Assembly (NCBI GenBank): GCA_029973975.1 | Contig: JARKQF010000276.1 | Span: forward strand, 1-35,755 | Direction of reading: 5' to 3' | Length of the DNA: 35,755 bases | Origin: Paludibacter sp. | GTDB lineage: Bacteria; Bacteroidota; Bacteroidia; Bacteroidales; Paludibacteraceae | In this document: piece after piece, positions 25,126-32,201 of the stretch | Layout of the letters: every line of letters starts with the position of its first letter | Numbering within the stretch: the stretch's first letter is position 1 | Made by a program: the position numbers and the translations under genes | Notes under the pieces: model-generated | Databases searched by the model: none | The model's input: the letters and a program-made list of their open reading frames with translations, nothing else | Told to the model about the DNA's origin: nothing

Positions 25126-25738
25126 CTTGCTTTTCTGCTGGATGCTGATTCTTTGGTTTCTCAATAAAATGAACCAGGAGATAGCCCAAACCTACGAACC
25201 CCGGTATTAAAGCTGCCATCAGGAATGGTAAATCGGTGTTCTTTTCAATGATTACATACAATCCAAATGCAATACCAACCATCAGAGAAATTATTCCTCT
25301 TTTGAGGTTGCTGGCTTTACCGGCTTGTGGTTCATCAAAAAAATGTTCGGGAATAGTCTGACCCATTTCCAGTGATTTCATGTAAAGTTCATATTTCCTT
25401 TTTGACTCAGCGTTTTTACGTCTGACATTAATAGTCACAATAGTAATGACAAAAAGGAAAGGTAACATCACGATCATTACAATTCCAAGACCGTTCAAGG
25501 GCATGTCTTCTCTACTGTTGGCTTCAATTTTCTGAGACTCCAATTCTAATTCCTGTCTCTTTATTTCCATTAATTGTTCCGGACTGAGTCTTGCAAACAG
25601 GATAGAGTCTTTCTCGGCTTGTGTTAATTCTGTTTTAGGAGCTTTTTGAGTCGTACTGTCCTGTTTGTTCTGAGCTTTTATGTAACTTGTTGTTGAAATC
25701 AACACAATGCTCACCAGCATAAAAATGAATCGTTTCAT
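25112..25738 (-). CDS. exported membrane protein, DUF6249-like, first gene of a sigma operon
   Basis: 208 aa from the preferred start MKRFIFMLVSIVL (25738); an in-frame Met eight codons earlier lacks support. The signal peptide ends SYIKA with cleavage before QNK, exposing Gln. Then come a charged helical segment (LTQAEKDSILFARLSPEQLM), a membrane helix (about 87-108), a cytosolic stretch RRKNAESKRKYELYMKSLEMG, and two more helices near the C-terminus. It resembles the DUF6249 membrane proteins that accompany ECF sigma factors in this phylum. It could sense envelope state for the sigma factor that overlaps its 3' end. Confidence 0.72.
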   Translation of the reverse strand: MKRFIFMLVSIVLISTTSYIKAQNKQDSTTQKAPKTELTQAEKDSILFARLSPEQLMEIKRQELELESQKIEANSREDMPLNGLGIVMIVMLPFLFVITIVTINVRRKNAESKRKYELYMKSLEMGQTIPEHFFDEPQAGKASNLKRGIISLMVGIAFGLYVIIEKNTDLPFLMAALIPGFVGLGYLLVHFIEKPKNQHPAEKQDEQI

Positions 25739-25762
25739 AATTTGATTTTTTAAATTTGACAA

Positions 25763-26158
25763 TGTTTTTCTAATTAGACGGAATGAAACAATGTTTTGGA
25801 TTTAAAACAGGGGAAAAATATTTGAAATTATTTTATTTTTTTATGAAGTAAAAAATTTGTTCACGTTTAATTTGCTTTGTTTTAGATGTATATATAGTTT
25901 TCTGATGAAAAAGTATGTGTCTGAATTTTATAAAACTTCAGCTTCAGTTCTGTCTGATATAACCGGATTAATCAAAAATCAGTAATAATAAAAAAGAAAT
26001 CAGGTTTTATAAGAAACATGATAAAAAGTTCTGAGCCGCAAAGCTAACAAAAAATAATTAGAACTAGTGAATATCTGAAAGATACGAGAGGTTCTGCTCT
26101 TTGAAAAAAGTACGGGTATATCATTGTGAGCGTCTATTCCAAACATTATAAAAACAAA
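25763..26158. other. gene-free AT-rich interval upstream of the DUF6249-sigma operon
   Basis: About 400 bp without a credible ORF or tRNA fold. A minus-strand TAGCTTTG (26046-26039) fits the -7 consensus but is 300 bp from the gene and lacks a -33 partner. GTTCT at about 26029 and AGAACT at about 26060 form weak inverted words. I see nothing else recognisable. Confidence 0.4.
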
Positions 26159-26217
26159 AAACGAAAGATTCAAACAGAGAAATACAATATATTTCCAAAT
26201 GCTTGAATCTTTCGTTT
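26159..26217 (-). terminator. terminator of the sigma/anti-sigma/Spy-like/EF-hand operon
   Basis: AAACGAAAGATTCAA (26159-26173) is perfectly complementary to 26203-26217; the loop contains a further GAAAT/ATTTC pairing. On the minus strand the stem is followed by a T-rich tract (TTTGTTTT), as expected for an intrinsic terminator, 20 bp after the last stop codon. Confidence 0.8.
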
Positions 26218-26236
26218 GTAAGACATACTGTTGTCA

Positions 26237-26578
26237 TTATTCTCTTCTGTCGCAAATTCCGTTTTTGTTGGCATCGATATACCTTCCGGAGCCATTTCCG
26301 TATCCCTTGCCATTTCTCAGTTTCTGACCATTCCGCATTCTGTTTCCTTTCCCGTTTTCCCGTCCGCTACCATCCTTCAAGCGAACCCCGTCTCCTTTAG
26401 GATTGTTGCCACCATTACCTTTCTCAAAGTTGTCGCATTTTCCATTGTTGTCGGCGTCAACGTAGTATGCACCACGATTGGAGTCATTAGTCTGATTTTT
26501 GGGATTGTTCCCCTGTGCCAATAGACCTGCTGACAATACTACCAAAGCTGCTGAGATAAATAATACTTTTGTTTTCAT
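26237..26578 (-). CDS. secreted small protein with two EF-hand-like calcium loops
   Basis: 113 aa. Signal peptide with cleavage at LLA before QGN (A21/Q22). The mature protein has two 12-residue loops, DADNNGKCDNFE (41-52) and DANKNGICDRRE (102-113). Each has acidic or amide residues at positions 1, 3, 5 and 9, Gly at 6 and Glu at 12, the pattern of EF-hand/dockerin calcium loops. Each also has a Cys at position 8; with no other Cys in the mature chain, they may form a disulfide that clamps the two loops. The 50-residue linker is Gly/Asn/Lys/Arg-rich and probably disordered. It is the last gene of an ECF sigma operon, 26 bp after the Spy-like gene. Confidence 0.78.
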   Translation of the reverse strand: MKTKVLFISAALVVLSAGLLAQGNNPKNQTNDSNRGAYYVDADNNGKCDNFEKGNGGNNPKGDGVRLKDGSGRENGKGNRMRNGQKLRNGKGYGNGSGRYIDANKNGICDRRE

Positions 26579-26604
26579 ACCTTAAAATTTTAAATAATTG
26601 AATA

Positions 26605-27123
26605 TTAATAATGCTGATTTAAATTGATGTTCTTGTTTCGATGTTTTCCTGCCGGAATGGTATTTTTAAATAATGGATGAAACACTTCTTCCAACTGATT
26701 GCACTGTTTCTCATTGCATACTTTTTTAATCTCCAGATAAAACCGGTTGGTGACATTTTTCAATGCTGTGTGCTGTGTCCCGATTTTTTCAGCAAGCTCG
26801 AATAGTCTGACTGAATCGGATGATTCCTTTTTCAATTCATTGAATTGTTCTTGTTTTAATGAGTCGATTGTGAAAATAATTTGATTGGCAACCGGTTGAA
26901 AATTGCGGTTAGCTCTCCTGAAAGCTTTCATCTGATCGTCATCAAAACCAAGAACTTGTCTGAAATATCTACCTGTTAACCGGCTGTCATCTTGCACATC
27001 CAATATCAGTACAGGTTCATTTTCCTTCCCCTGATAGTGATGATAAATAAGTCCTCCGATTGTGCTGAGGTTCAATATCAGCAACAGAGCAATAATCCAA
27101 TATAATATGCTGATTTTATTCAT
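26605..27123 (-). CDS. Spy/CpxP-like periplasmic protein, membrane-anchored
   Basis: 172 aa from the start MNKISILYW (27123); this ATG overlaps the previous stop by 8 bp, and the alternative at 27156 would overlap further. One N-terminal membrane helix (about 7-27) is followed by a largely helical periplasmic domain: GFDDDQMKAFRRANRNFQ, then long helices ending KKVCNEKQCNQLEEVFHPLF. The layout fits the Spy/CpxP/heavy-metal-sensor (LTXXQ) group, which binds unfolded proteins or metals in envelope stress responses. The CNEKQC pair could bind metal or form a disulfide. It sits third in a sigma/anti-sigma operon, as such sensors often do. Confidence 0.75.
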   Translation of the reverse strand: MNKISILYWIIALLLILNLSTIGGLIYHHYQGKENEPVLILDVQDDSRLTGRYFRQVLGFDDDQMKAFRRANRNFQPVANQIIFTIDSLKQEQFNELKKESSDSVRLFELAEKIGTQHTALKNVTNRFYLEIKKVCNEKQCNQLEEVFHPLFKNTIPAGKHRNKNINLNQHY

Positions 27124-27445
27124 GAGATTCAGTTTGATAATAATGTAAGCTTTCAATGTGACTGTCGTTGATTACTAGTCCTTTCTCCTGAGAAGATGCC
27201 GGATTGTATAAGTTGCTGATTTGGAGTCCGGTAAAGATTACCAAACTTATGCTTGCAGCAGCAATTATGGTATGCCATACAGGTTTTTTTTGAATAATAT
27301 CTTTTTTCCCGATTGACAACATGACTCTGGTTGCCAGATAAGGATTTGGCTCAAGCTGTTTTTCTTTTTCAATAAATTGATCTATATAATCTTCGGTTTT
27401 CATTGTTGATTGTATTGTTATATGATTAGACATGCTTTTGTTCAT
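27116..27445 (-). CDS. probable anti-sigma factor, single-pass membrane protein
   Basis: 109 aa. The ATG at 27445 overlaps the sigma factor stop in an ATGA, favouring translational coupling at this start, although MKTEDYIDQFIEKEK (27403) is a good alternative. The cytosolic part holds the amphipathic segment YIDQFIEKEKQLEPNPYLATRVM, often seen in Bacteroidota anti-sigma proteins, then one membrane helix (about 57-77), then a short periplasmic tail. No zinc motif. Function is inferred from position directly after the sigma gene. Confidence 0.75.
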   Translation of the reverse strand: MNKSMSNHITIQSTMKTEDYIDQFIEKEKQLEPNPYLATRVMLSIGKKDIIQKKPVWHTIIAAASISLVIFTGLQISNLYNPASSQEKGLVINDSHIESLHYYQTESHE

Positions 27446-27999
27446 TTTCCTACTAAACCTGATAATTTTTTCTGAAGTTTTATTTTGGCTCTTTGCAGAT
27501 GCTGTTCTACAGCTCCTTCTGAAAGTTGCATGATTTCGGCAATTTTTTTTTGAGACAGATCGTTGTATTTGCTTAAGATAAAAGCTGTGCGTTGCTTCTC
27601 AGAAAGTTGATCAATTGCCCTTCGAATCAGCGAATCTGTCTCGGTCTCAATAATTTGTTCTTCGGGATTTATGTTGTTGTCACGCTGGTCGAATAAAGTA
27701 TGCATCTTTTCTTCTGCATAATCGAGTAGTTTCCGGAACCGGTTCTTTTGAATGTAGTTTAAACTGGTGTTTATTGCAATGCGGTACAACCAGGTCGAGA
27801 ATGCTGCTTTTTCCTGATAATAATGCAACGATTGATAAGCATTGATAAAAACCTCTTGTGTAATATCTTCTGCGTCTTCTTTTATATGCACAAATCCTGA
27901 TACCGTACGGAATACCATCTGCTGATGTTGCTCTACCAACAGTCTGAATGCCTGTATATCGCCGTTTCTTATGCTATGAATGATTTCTTTTTCGGTCAT
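27442..27999 (-). CDS. ECF-type RNA polymerase sigma factor
   Basis: 185 aa. Region 2: EDAEDITQEVFINAYQSLHYY then FSTWLYRIAINTSLNYIQ. Region 4: LSEKQRTAFILSKYNDLSQKK and MQLSEGAVEQHLQRAKIKLQKK (helix-turn-helix). It heads a four-gene operon: sigma, anti-sigma, Spy-like protein, EF-hand protein. Distinct in sequence from the sigma factor at 24583-25125. The gene set suggests a response to envelope, metal or calcium conditions. Confidence 0.93.
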   Translation of the reverse strand: MTEKEIIHSIRNGDIQAFRLLVEQHQQMVFRTVSGFVHIKEDAEDITQEVFINAYQSLHYYQEKAAFSTWLYRIAINTSLNYIQKNRFRKLLDYAEEKMHTLFDQRDNNINPEEQIIETETDSLIRRAIDQLSEKQRTAFILSKYNDLSQKKIAEIMQLSEGAVEQHLQRAKIKLQKKLSGLVGK

Positions 28000-28063
28000 T
28001 TTTTTGTCTTATGTTTGTTTAGACAAAGAAAAAGTGAAAATCCTACTAATGAAGTTGAAAATT

Positions 28064-28071
28064 CAAAAGTA
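28064..28071 (-). promoter_or_regulatory. candidate -7 element of the four-gene sigma operon
   Basis: On the minus strand TACTTTTG matches TAnnTTTG and lies 64 nt before the sigma start at 27999. No TTTG -33 box is at the proper distance, so activation or an alternative sigma is possible. Confidence 0.35.
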
Positions 28072-28153
28072 AGCATTCTGTTTATAAAACCTGTAATGCT
28101 GTGTGTGTAAATATTTCGTATACAATAAAATGTCGTTTTATAAATTAAAAACC

Positions 28154-28161
28154 TATATTTG
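28154..28161 (+). promoter_or_regulatory. -7 element of the CDGSH protein gene
   Basis: TATATTTG matches TAnnTTTG exactly, 89 nt upstream of the start codon. The -33 region (about 28130-28137) has only a weak match. Confidence 0.42.
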
Positions 28162-28250
28162 TGGGGTTAATCTTGAGTTGGTAAACTTGCTGAAAAGATG
28201 TATATATATTATTTACTATTCATGTTTTAAACAAAAATAAATTTAGTATT

Positions 28251-28490
28251 ATGGCTGAACAAAAAGTTAAACAAAAAGGTCCTTATATCCTGGACCTGGA
28301 GGCAGGATCGCACCTTTGGTGTGCATGCGGACAAAGTGCCAATGATCCGTTTTGTGATTTGAAAACCCACAAAACACTTGGTTTTGTACCCAAAAAATTC
28401 GAGTTGACAGAAAAGAAAAAGGTAGCGCTGTGTGGGTGTAAGCAATCGAAAAATGCACCGTTCTGTGACGGAACACATGCAAAGTTGTAA
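28251..28490 (+). CDS. tandem CDGSH iron-sulfur protein with an altered first motif
   Basis: 79-aa protein of the mitoNEET/CDGSH superfamily, expected to carry two [2Fe-2S] clusters each held by three Cys and one His. The second motif is standard: CGCKQSKNAPFCDGTH with C61, C63, C72 and H76. The first, CACGQSANDPFCDLKTH, has C24, C26 and C35, but the expected CDGxH is CDLKTH: Gly is replaced and one residue is inserted, placing H40 five instead of four positions after the third Cys. Role is probably redox or cluster transfer in the cytoplasm. Own promoter and terminator indicate a single-gene unit. Confidence 0.92.
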   Translation: MAEQKVKQKGPYILDLEAGSHLWCACGQSANDPFCDLKTHKTLGFVPKKFELTEKKKVALCGCKQSKNAPFCDGTHAKL

Positions 28491-28514
28491 TTGACGACCT
28501 TTTTTAAATTAATT

Positions 28515-28548
28515 CATCAGGTTTGTGTTAGCAGGCCTGATGTTTTTT
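28515..28548 (+). terminator. intrinsic terminator after the CDGSH gene
   Basis: CATCAGG (28515-28521) pairs with CCTGATG (28536-28542), with one more T-G pair inside, followed by six T. Located 25 nt after the stop codon. Confidence 0.75.
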
Positions 28549-28593
28549 ATTCCTGAAATGATGACAGACAGGCTAAATCTGGAAGTATTATTG

Positions 28594-28601
28594 TATCTTT
28601 G
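28594..28601 (+). promoter_or_regulatory. -7 element of the response regulator gene
   Basis: TATCTTTG matches TAnnTTTG and lies 104 nt before the start codon at 28706. No convincing -33 element at the expected distance. Confidence 0.38.
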
Positions 28602-28705
28602 TGTCACAGCATCAGGTTTGGGTTTTGTTTCAGCATACATCGTTGTAAAGCTGGTAACTCTCCCGAATTTTATGCTGATTTTTATTGTGTGTCAGTAGAT
28701 TATAA

Positions 28706-29350
28706 ATGAATAAAATTATTGTTGTAGACGACCATCCCCTGTTTCGTGAAGGGATAAAACTGCTTATTGAGAACGAAGGATTAGGTGAGGTAATAGCTGA
28801 AGCCGAACATGGACAGGCTTTTCTCGATCTGCTGGAGATACATGTCCCGGATCTTGTGATTATGGATATTGAAATGCCAGTCATGAATGGACTTGAAGCA
28901 ATCAAAAAAGGATTATCCATAAAACCTTCGCTTAAGTTTTTGGTACTTACCATGCTTAATGAGAAAGCTAATTATGCTGAAATAATCTATGCCGGCGCAA
29001 TGGGTTTCGTGCTGAAAACAGCCGGAAAGAAGGAGTTTGAACGTGCTATAAATATTATTATGGAGGGCGAAAGCTATTTTTCAACTGAAATACTTCGCCA
29101 AATGCTCATCAACACAAAAAAAACATCAGAAATAGCTCAAAATGAAAAAGAAATTACGCTTACCTTACGTGAAAAGGAAGTGTTAAATCTTTTATGTACC
29201 GGTTTATCGGTTTCGGAAATAGCCGGTAAAATTTTTCTGAGTGTAAAAACCATCGAAGCACACCGCGCTTCTTTACTCCGTAAGACCAAAACCCGCAATA
29301 CCATCAACCTGGTAGTTTACGCCATTAAAAATAAATTGGTTGAAATTTGA
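28706..29350 (+). CDS. orphan NarL/FixJ-type (LuxR HTH) response regulator
   Basis: 214 aa. Receiver domain (1-120) with D8/D9, phospho-acceptor D54 (LVIMDIEMPVMNG), T82 and K104, all in the standard positions. The C-terminal LuxR-type HTH runs from about 150: LTLREKEVLNLLCTGLSVSE, then GKIFLSVKTIEAHRASLLRK. Such proteins bind short dyads as phosphorylated dimers. No histidine kinase gene is in the window, so the sensor is elsewhere. The next gene in the same direction is the cytolysin, and three regularly spaced dyads lie between them, making this the best candidate for its regulator. Confidence 0.94.
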   Translation: MNKIIVVDDHPLFREGIKLLIENEGLGEVIAEAEHGQAFLDLLEIHVPDLVIMDIEMPVMNGLEAIKKGLSIKPSLKFLVLTMLNEKANYAEIIYAGAMGFVLKTAGKKEFERAINIIMEGESYFSTEILRQMLINTKKTSEIAQNEKEITLTLREKEVLNLLCTGLSVSEIAGKIFLSVKTIEAHRASLLRKTKTRNTINLVVYAIKNKLVEI

Positions 29351-29366
29351 TTTTTGTTGTATTCTA

Positions 29367-29425
29367 AGGGTTCCCCCTTGTGTTAATTTCAGGGTTTCTC
29401 CTATGCGTTTTTCAGGGTTTTTCCT
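29367..29425 (+). promoter_or_regulatory. three AGGGTTnnnCCT sites upstream of the cytolysin promoter
   Basis: Twelve-base units begin at 29367 (AGGGTTCCCCCT), 29391 (AGGGTTTCTCCT) and 29414 (AGGGTTTTTCCT), so successive starts are 24 and 23 bp apart. Each is itself a partial dyad (AGG...CCT). The last one ends 24 bp before the -7 box TAATTTTG, where a -33 element would normally lie and is missing. This is the geometry of activator sites. Confidence 0.65.
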
Positions 29426-29449
29426 GAAAATAAAATGCCTCTTTCCTTT

Positions 29450-29457
29450 TAATTTTG
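29450..29457 (+). promoter_or_regulatory. -7 element of the cytolysin gene
   Basis: TAATTTTG matches TAnnTTTG; start near 29464 gives a leader of about 48 nt. No TTTG is present at the -33 position. Confidence 0.5.
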
Positions 29458-29511
29458 TGGATAATTCATTCTAACTAGCGTGAATACAAACAATCATCAA
29501 AAATATCCATT

Positions 29512-31095
29512 ATGAATTTTCCCAAAATTACAAAAAAATCAATGCGATCAGCCATCGCCTTATTTACAGCTGCATGCTTTTCTTTCACGTTCACAGCCTG
29601 TGATGAACCAGTACAGGAACCAGAAGAACAGTTTTCAACTTCTCTCAATGAGCATTTTAAGGCTATGAAATCAATTGAAGCTGAGATGCCGGCAATTAGC
29701 GACCCTGTAGTTGAAAGCAGCGAAAAAGACACCACTGAAGAGTATTATTATCACATCGATTACTACCAGGCTGCAGCCGGATACGATGAACAAATGGTTC
29801 TGAATCCACAGACAGATGTAATCTATCCCGGTGCACTGATAAAAGGCGAATCGATTCTGGATGGGACTTACACTCTGATTGCAGCCAAACGTAAACCGAT
29901 TACTATTTCTACCTCCCTGCTTGGTGGTGCAAACACTTCTATCGAGGTGAACGACCCCAAACTTTCAACCATTCGCGAAGCTGTAAATTCCCTTATGAAA
30001 CAGGATTACGATGTGCCTTACGCTAATCTTAGCTTTACGATCGAACAGGCTAATTCCGAACAACAACTCGACATGGCACTGCGTGCAAGTTACAAAGGTG
30101 GCGGTGTAAATATAAAAAGTGGTTTCGACTTCTCGAACAAGAAAGTAAAAACCAGGTTGGTTGCCAAGTTCATCCAAAGCTATTACACACTCGATATGGA
30201 TTTGCCCAATCAACCGTCCGATTTGTTTGATGCCGATGTGGATCGCAGTCTTTTTGGTTCATTTATGCCCATGTATGTGTCGACCGTTACTTTTGGCCGT
30301 ATGGCTTTGTTTACAATCGAATCCGAACTTACTGAAACGGAAGTACGCACATTCCTCAATGCTTCGTATGCTAACGTGAAAGGTTCTGTTTCCGCTGATT
30401 TTAATTCGTTGCAATCTAAATCGACCATGAAAGTGTATGTCCTGGGTGGAAGCGGAGCTGATGCCAGTGCGACGATTAACGGATTCGAAGATTTCAAGAA
30501 ATATATCACCGAAGGTGGAAATTTCTCGAGAACATCCCCGGGAGCACCTATCTCGTACAAGCTTCGTTATATCAACGACAATAAAATCGGTAAAATCGTA
30601 TTTGCTGCACGTTACCCCATCGTTACTGCCATACCGCGTACCGATAATGTGGTATACGATGTAAAAACCCTTATGGCAGGCATGAAACTCAATATATCGG
30701 ATGCAGGAGGCAATGCCGAAATTTACGGCAACGTTAAAAGCTGGCCTGCAAGCCTCGGTGAAGATGCTGCTCACACTCATTTCTCCCGTTCAGCCAGCAA
30801 TTATCAATCGTTCGATGAAAAGGCAAACCATATTTTCCCGGTGAATACCCAAACTGAAAAGGAATGGCCCTTCCTGAAAGGGGATGACAAAATTATGGTT
30901 AAAATCGATATGAAGGAAAACGATACCACCGGGGATGATAAATTTGCTGTAAGTACATTCGAGATTCCGGTATCCGAAATCATCACTGCGATGGAACAAG
31001 GCTTTTTCGAAAAAACCGGATTAAAAGTTTATTCGGGAACGCAGTCGATTGACTTTACTTTCAAATTTACGCCGACTATGAGAAGAATTAATTAG
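29512..31095 (+). CDS. lipoprotein of the cholesterol-dependent (thiol-activated) cytolysin family with a non-classical C-terminal domain
   Basis: 527-aa pore-forming-toxin homologue. The signal peptide ends FTAC with lipidated C30, so it should be anchored in a membrane, unlike secreted Gram-positive toxins. CDC core landmarks in order: VIYPGALIKGESILDG (103-118), RKPITISTSLLGGANTSIEV (127-146), the first transmembrane-hairpin region and SYYTLDMDLPNQPSDLFD (223-240), VTFGRMALFTIES (259-271), VYVLGGSGADAS (308-319), and SRTSPGAPISYKLRYINDN (339-357). These follow the order and spacing of perfringolysin-type domains 1-3. After about residue 365 the similarity stops. The cholesterol-binding undecapeptide ECTGLAWEWWR and the terminal Thr-Leu pair are absent, and the last 160 residues look like a different beta domain. 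Target membrane and receptor are therefore unknown; it may attack other cells or act as a CDC-like protein needing a partner or proteolysis. Confidence 0.88.
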   Translation: MNFPKITKKSMRSAIALFTAACFSFTFTACDEPVQEPEEQFSTSLNEHFKAMKSIEAEMPAISDPVVESSEKDTTEEYYYHIDYYQAAAGYDEQMVLNPQTDVIYPGALIKGESILDGTYTLIAAKRKPITISTSLLGGANTSIEVNDPKLSTIREAVNSLMKQDYDVPYANLSFTIEQANSEQQLDMALRASYKGGGVNIKSGFDFSNKKVKTRLVAKFIQSYYTLDMDLPNQPSDLFDADVDRSLFGSFMPMYVSTVTFGRMALFTIESELTETEVRTFLNASYANVKGSVSADFNSLQSKSTMKVYVLGGSGADASATINGFEDFKKYITEGGNFSRTSPGAPISYKLRYINDNKIGKIVFAARYPIVTAIPRTDNVVYDVKTLMAGMKLNISDAGGNAEIYGNVKSWPASLGEDAAHTHFSRSASNYQSFDEKANHIFPVNTQTEKEWPFLKGDDKIMVKIDMKENDTTGDDKFAVSTFEIPVSEIITAMEQGFFEKTGLKVYSGTQSIDFTFKFTPTMRRIN

Positions 31096-31136
31096 AGTAA
31101 GCCAGATGTAATAATTCAATTCAGTTATATTGATAG

Positions 31137-31178
31137 CCCCGTGCCGCATCCTAGTTGTCGAATGCAGTACGGGGTTTA
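31137..31178 (+). terminator. intrinsic terminator after the cytolysin gene
   Basis: CCCCGTGCCGCAT (31137-31149) pairs with ATGCAGTACGGGG (31162-31174), with two non-Watson-Crick positions, followed by TTT and AT-rich DNA. About 40 nt after the stop codon. The rest of the 302-bp gap to the next gene holds the promoter at 31255-31286 and nothing else I can recognise. Confidence 0.7.
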
Positions 31179-31254
31179 AATTTAAAAATAAAGAATAATG
31201 CAACGTCTTTTCGTCTTTATATGTAATGTGCGTTGTTTAAATTGTATTAAAATA

Positions 31255-31286
31255 TTTTACTTTATCGGGGCATATCGGTAAATTTG
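31255..31286 (+). promoter_or_regulatory. promoter of the outer membrane beta-barrel gene
   Basis: TTTT (31255-31258), 20-nt spacer, TAAATTTG (31279-31286). The -7 box is exact and the -33 differs by one base. The leader would be about 100 nt. Confidence 0.5.
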
Positions 31287-31397
31287 TAGAAAAAGTAGAA
31301 TAGTGTAGTACTTTTCGATAAACATCAATAAAGAATCTTTAAGATTGATTTATTTGTAAATTTATTTAGCCCAAGTTTTTTTATTTGATAAAACAAG

Positions 31398-31994
31398 ATG
31401 AAAAAATTTAAAGTATTATTTCTTGTCGCTATGCTGTCAACTACAGCAATGACAACTGCGCAAACTACATCTTTCGGGATTAAAGGCGGATTGGGAATGT
31501 CTGATTTTGGCGGCGGTGTGGAAGGCGCAAAAGCCAGAGTAGGTTTCAATGTCGGTATAACTGCCGATTACGAGTTTAAATCCAATATGTCTATTCAATC
31601 AGGACTCTCTTTTATAACAAAAGGGGCTAATATGAGCGAAGGCAATTTGTCTGTTGGTTTAAACTACCTGCAACTTCCGGTTTATTTTGCATACAAAACA
31701 GCAGTGTCTCCGGCAACCCGCATTGTATTTCAAGCCGGGCCTTATGCTGCTTATGGAATTGGAGGAAAAACAAAATACGAAGAAGCAGGTGAAAGTATAA
31801 GTGATGACTCTTTTGGAAGATACGGAGATGTCAAACGTTTTGATGCCGGTCTTGGTTTAGGCATCGGTGTTGATTTCGGGCATTTTATTGTCGGCCTCGG
31901 CTGGGATATGGGATTGTTAAATATTTATTCATATCCAGACGAAGGCAAAGTAAATAATCAGTCAGGTTATCTTTCCGTGGAATTCAAATTCTAA
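31398..31994 (+). CDS. outer membrane beta-barrel protein (PorT/OmpW-like small barrel)
   Basis: 198 aa. The signal peptide ends MTTA with cleavage before QTT. The mature chain alternates Gly/aromatic strands (FGIKGGLGMSDFGGG, VGFNVGITADYEF, MSIQSGLSFITKG, LNYLQLPVYFAYKTA, FQAGPYAAYGIGG, GLGIGVDFGHFIVGLGWDMG) and ends in an aromatic residue, LSVEFKF. This is typical of eight-stranded Bacteroidota barrels of the OMP_b-brl/PorT type. Function unknown. It has its own promoter and a hairpin terminator, and it is the last chromosomal gene before the integrative element. Confidence 0.85.
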   Translation: MKKFKVLFLVAMLSTTAMTTAQTTSFGIKGGLGMSDFGGGVEGAKARVGFNVGITADYEFKSNMSIQSGLSFITKGANMSEGNLSVGLNYLQLPVYFAYKTAVSPATRIVFQAGPYAAYGIGGKTKYEEAGESISDDSFGRYGDVKRFDAGLGLGIGVDFGHFIVGLGWDMGLLNIYSYPDEGKVNNQSGYLSVEFKF

Positions 31995-32042
31995 ATCCGT
32001 TATTGAAGATATAGCTGAGATTGCGGACATGGATAGTAAAAG

Positions 32043-32086
32043 AAAAAACGCTAAAGCATTATTAATAAATGTTTTAGCGTTTTTTG
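32043..32086. terminator. bidirectional hairpin terminator after the beta-barrel gene
   Basis: AAAAAACGCTAAAGCATT (32043-32060) pairs with 32069-32086 with a single G-U position, over an 8-nt loop. A-tract before and T-tract after the stem allow termination both ways. Confidence 0.85.
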
Positions 32087-32201
32087 AATTGTACCCAGAG
32101 CCGATACACAACCCATCAAAAAAGGCAAAAATAAGCAAACAAATATACCAGTATATCAAGTATTTATAAAATTGTGATTTCTTTTACTTGTAAATAATTT
32201 C

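Noticed and set aside
30259-30780. 173-codon antisense open frame inside the cytolysin gene.
   Set aside because: Mirror of the cytolysin reading frame; no promoter or motif supports it.
29512-31095. Classification as a MACPF protein similar to Bacteroides antibacterial BSAP toxins.
   Set aside because: The motifs (PSDLFD, PISYKLRYINDN, YPGALIKG) are those of the cholesterol-dependent cytolysin branch; the MACPF signature Y/W-G-T-H-(Y/F)-x6-GG was not seen.
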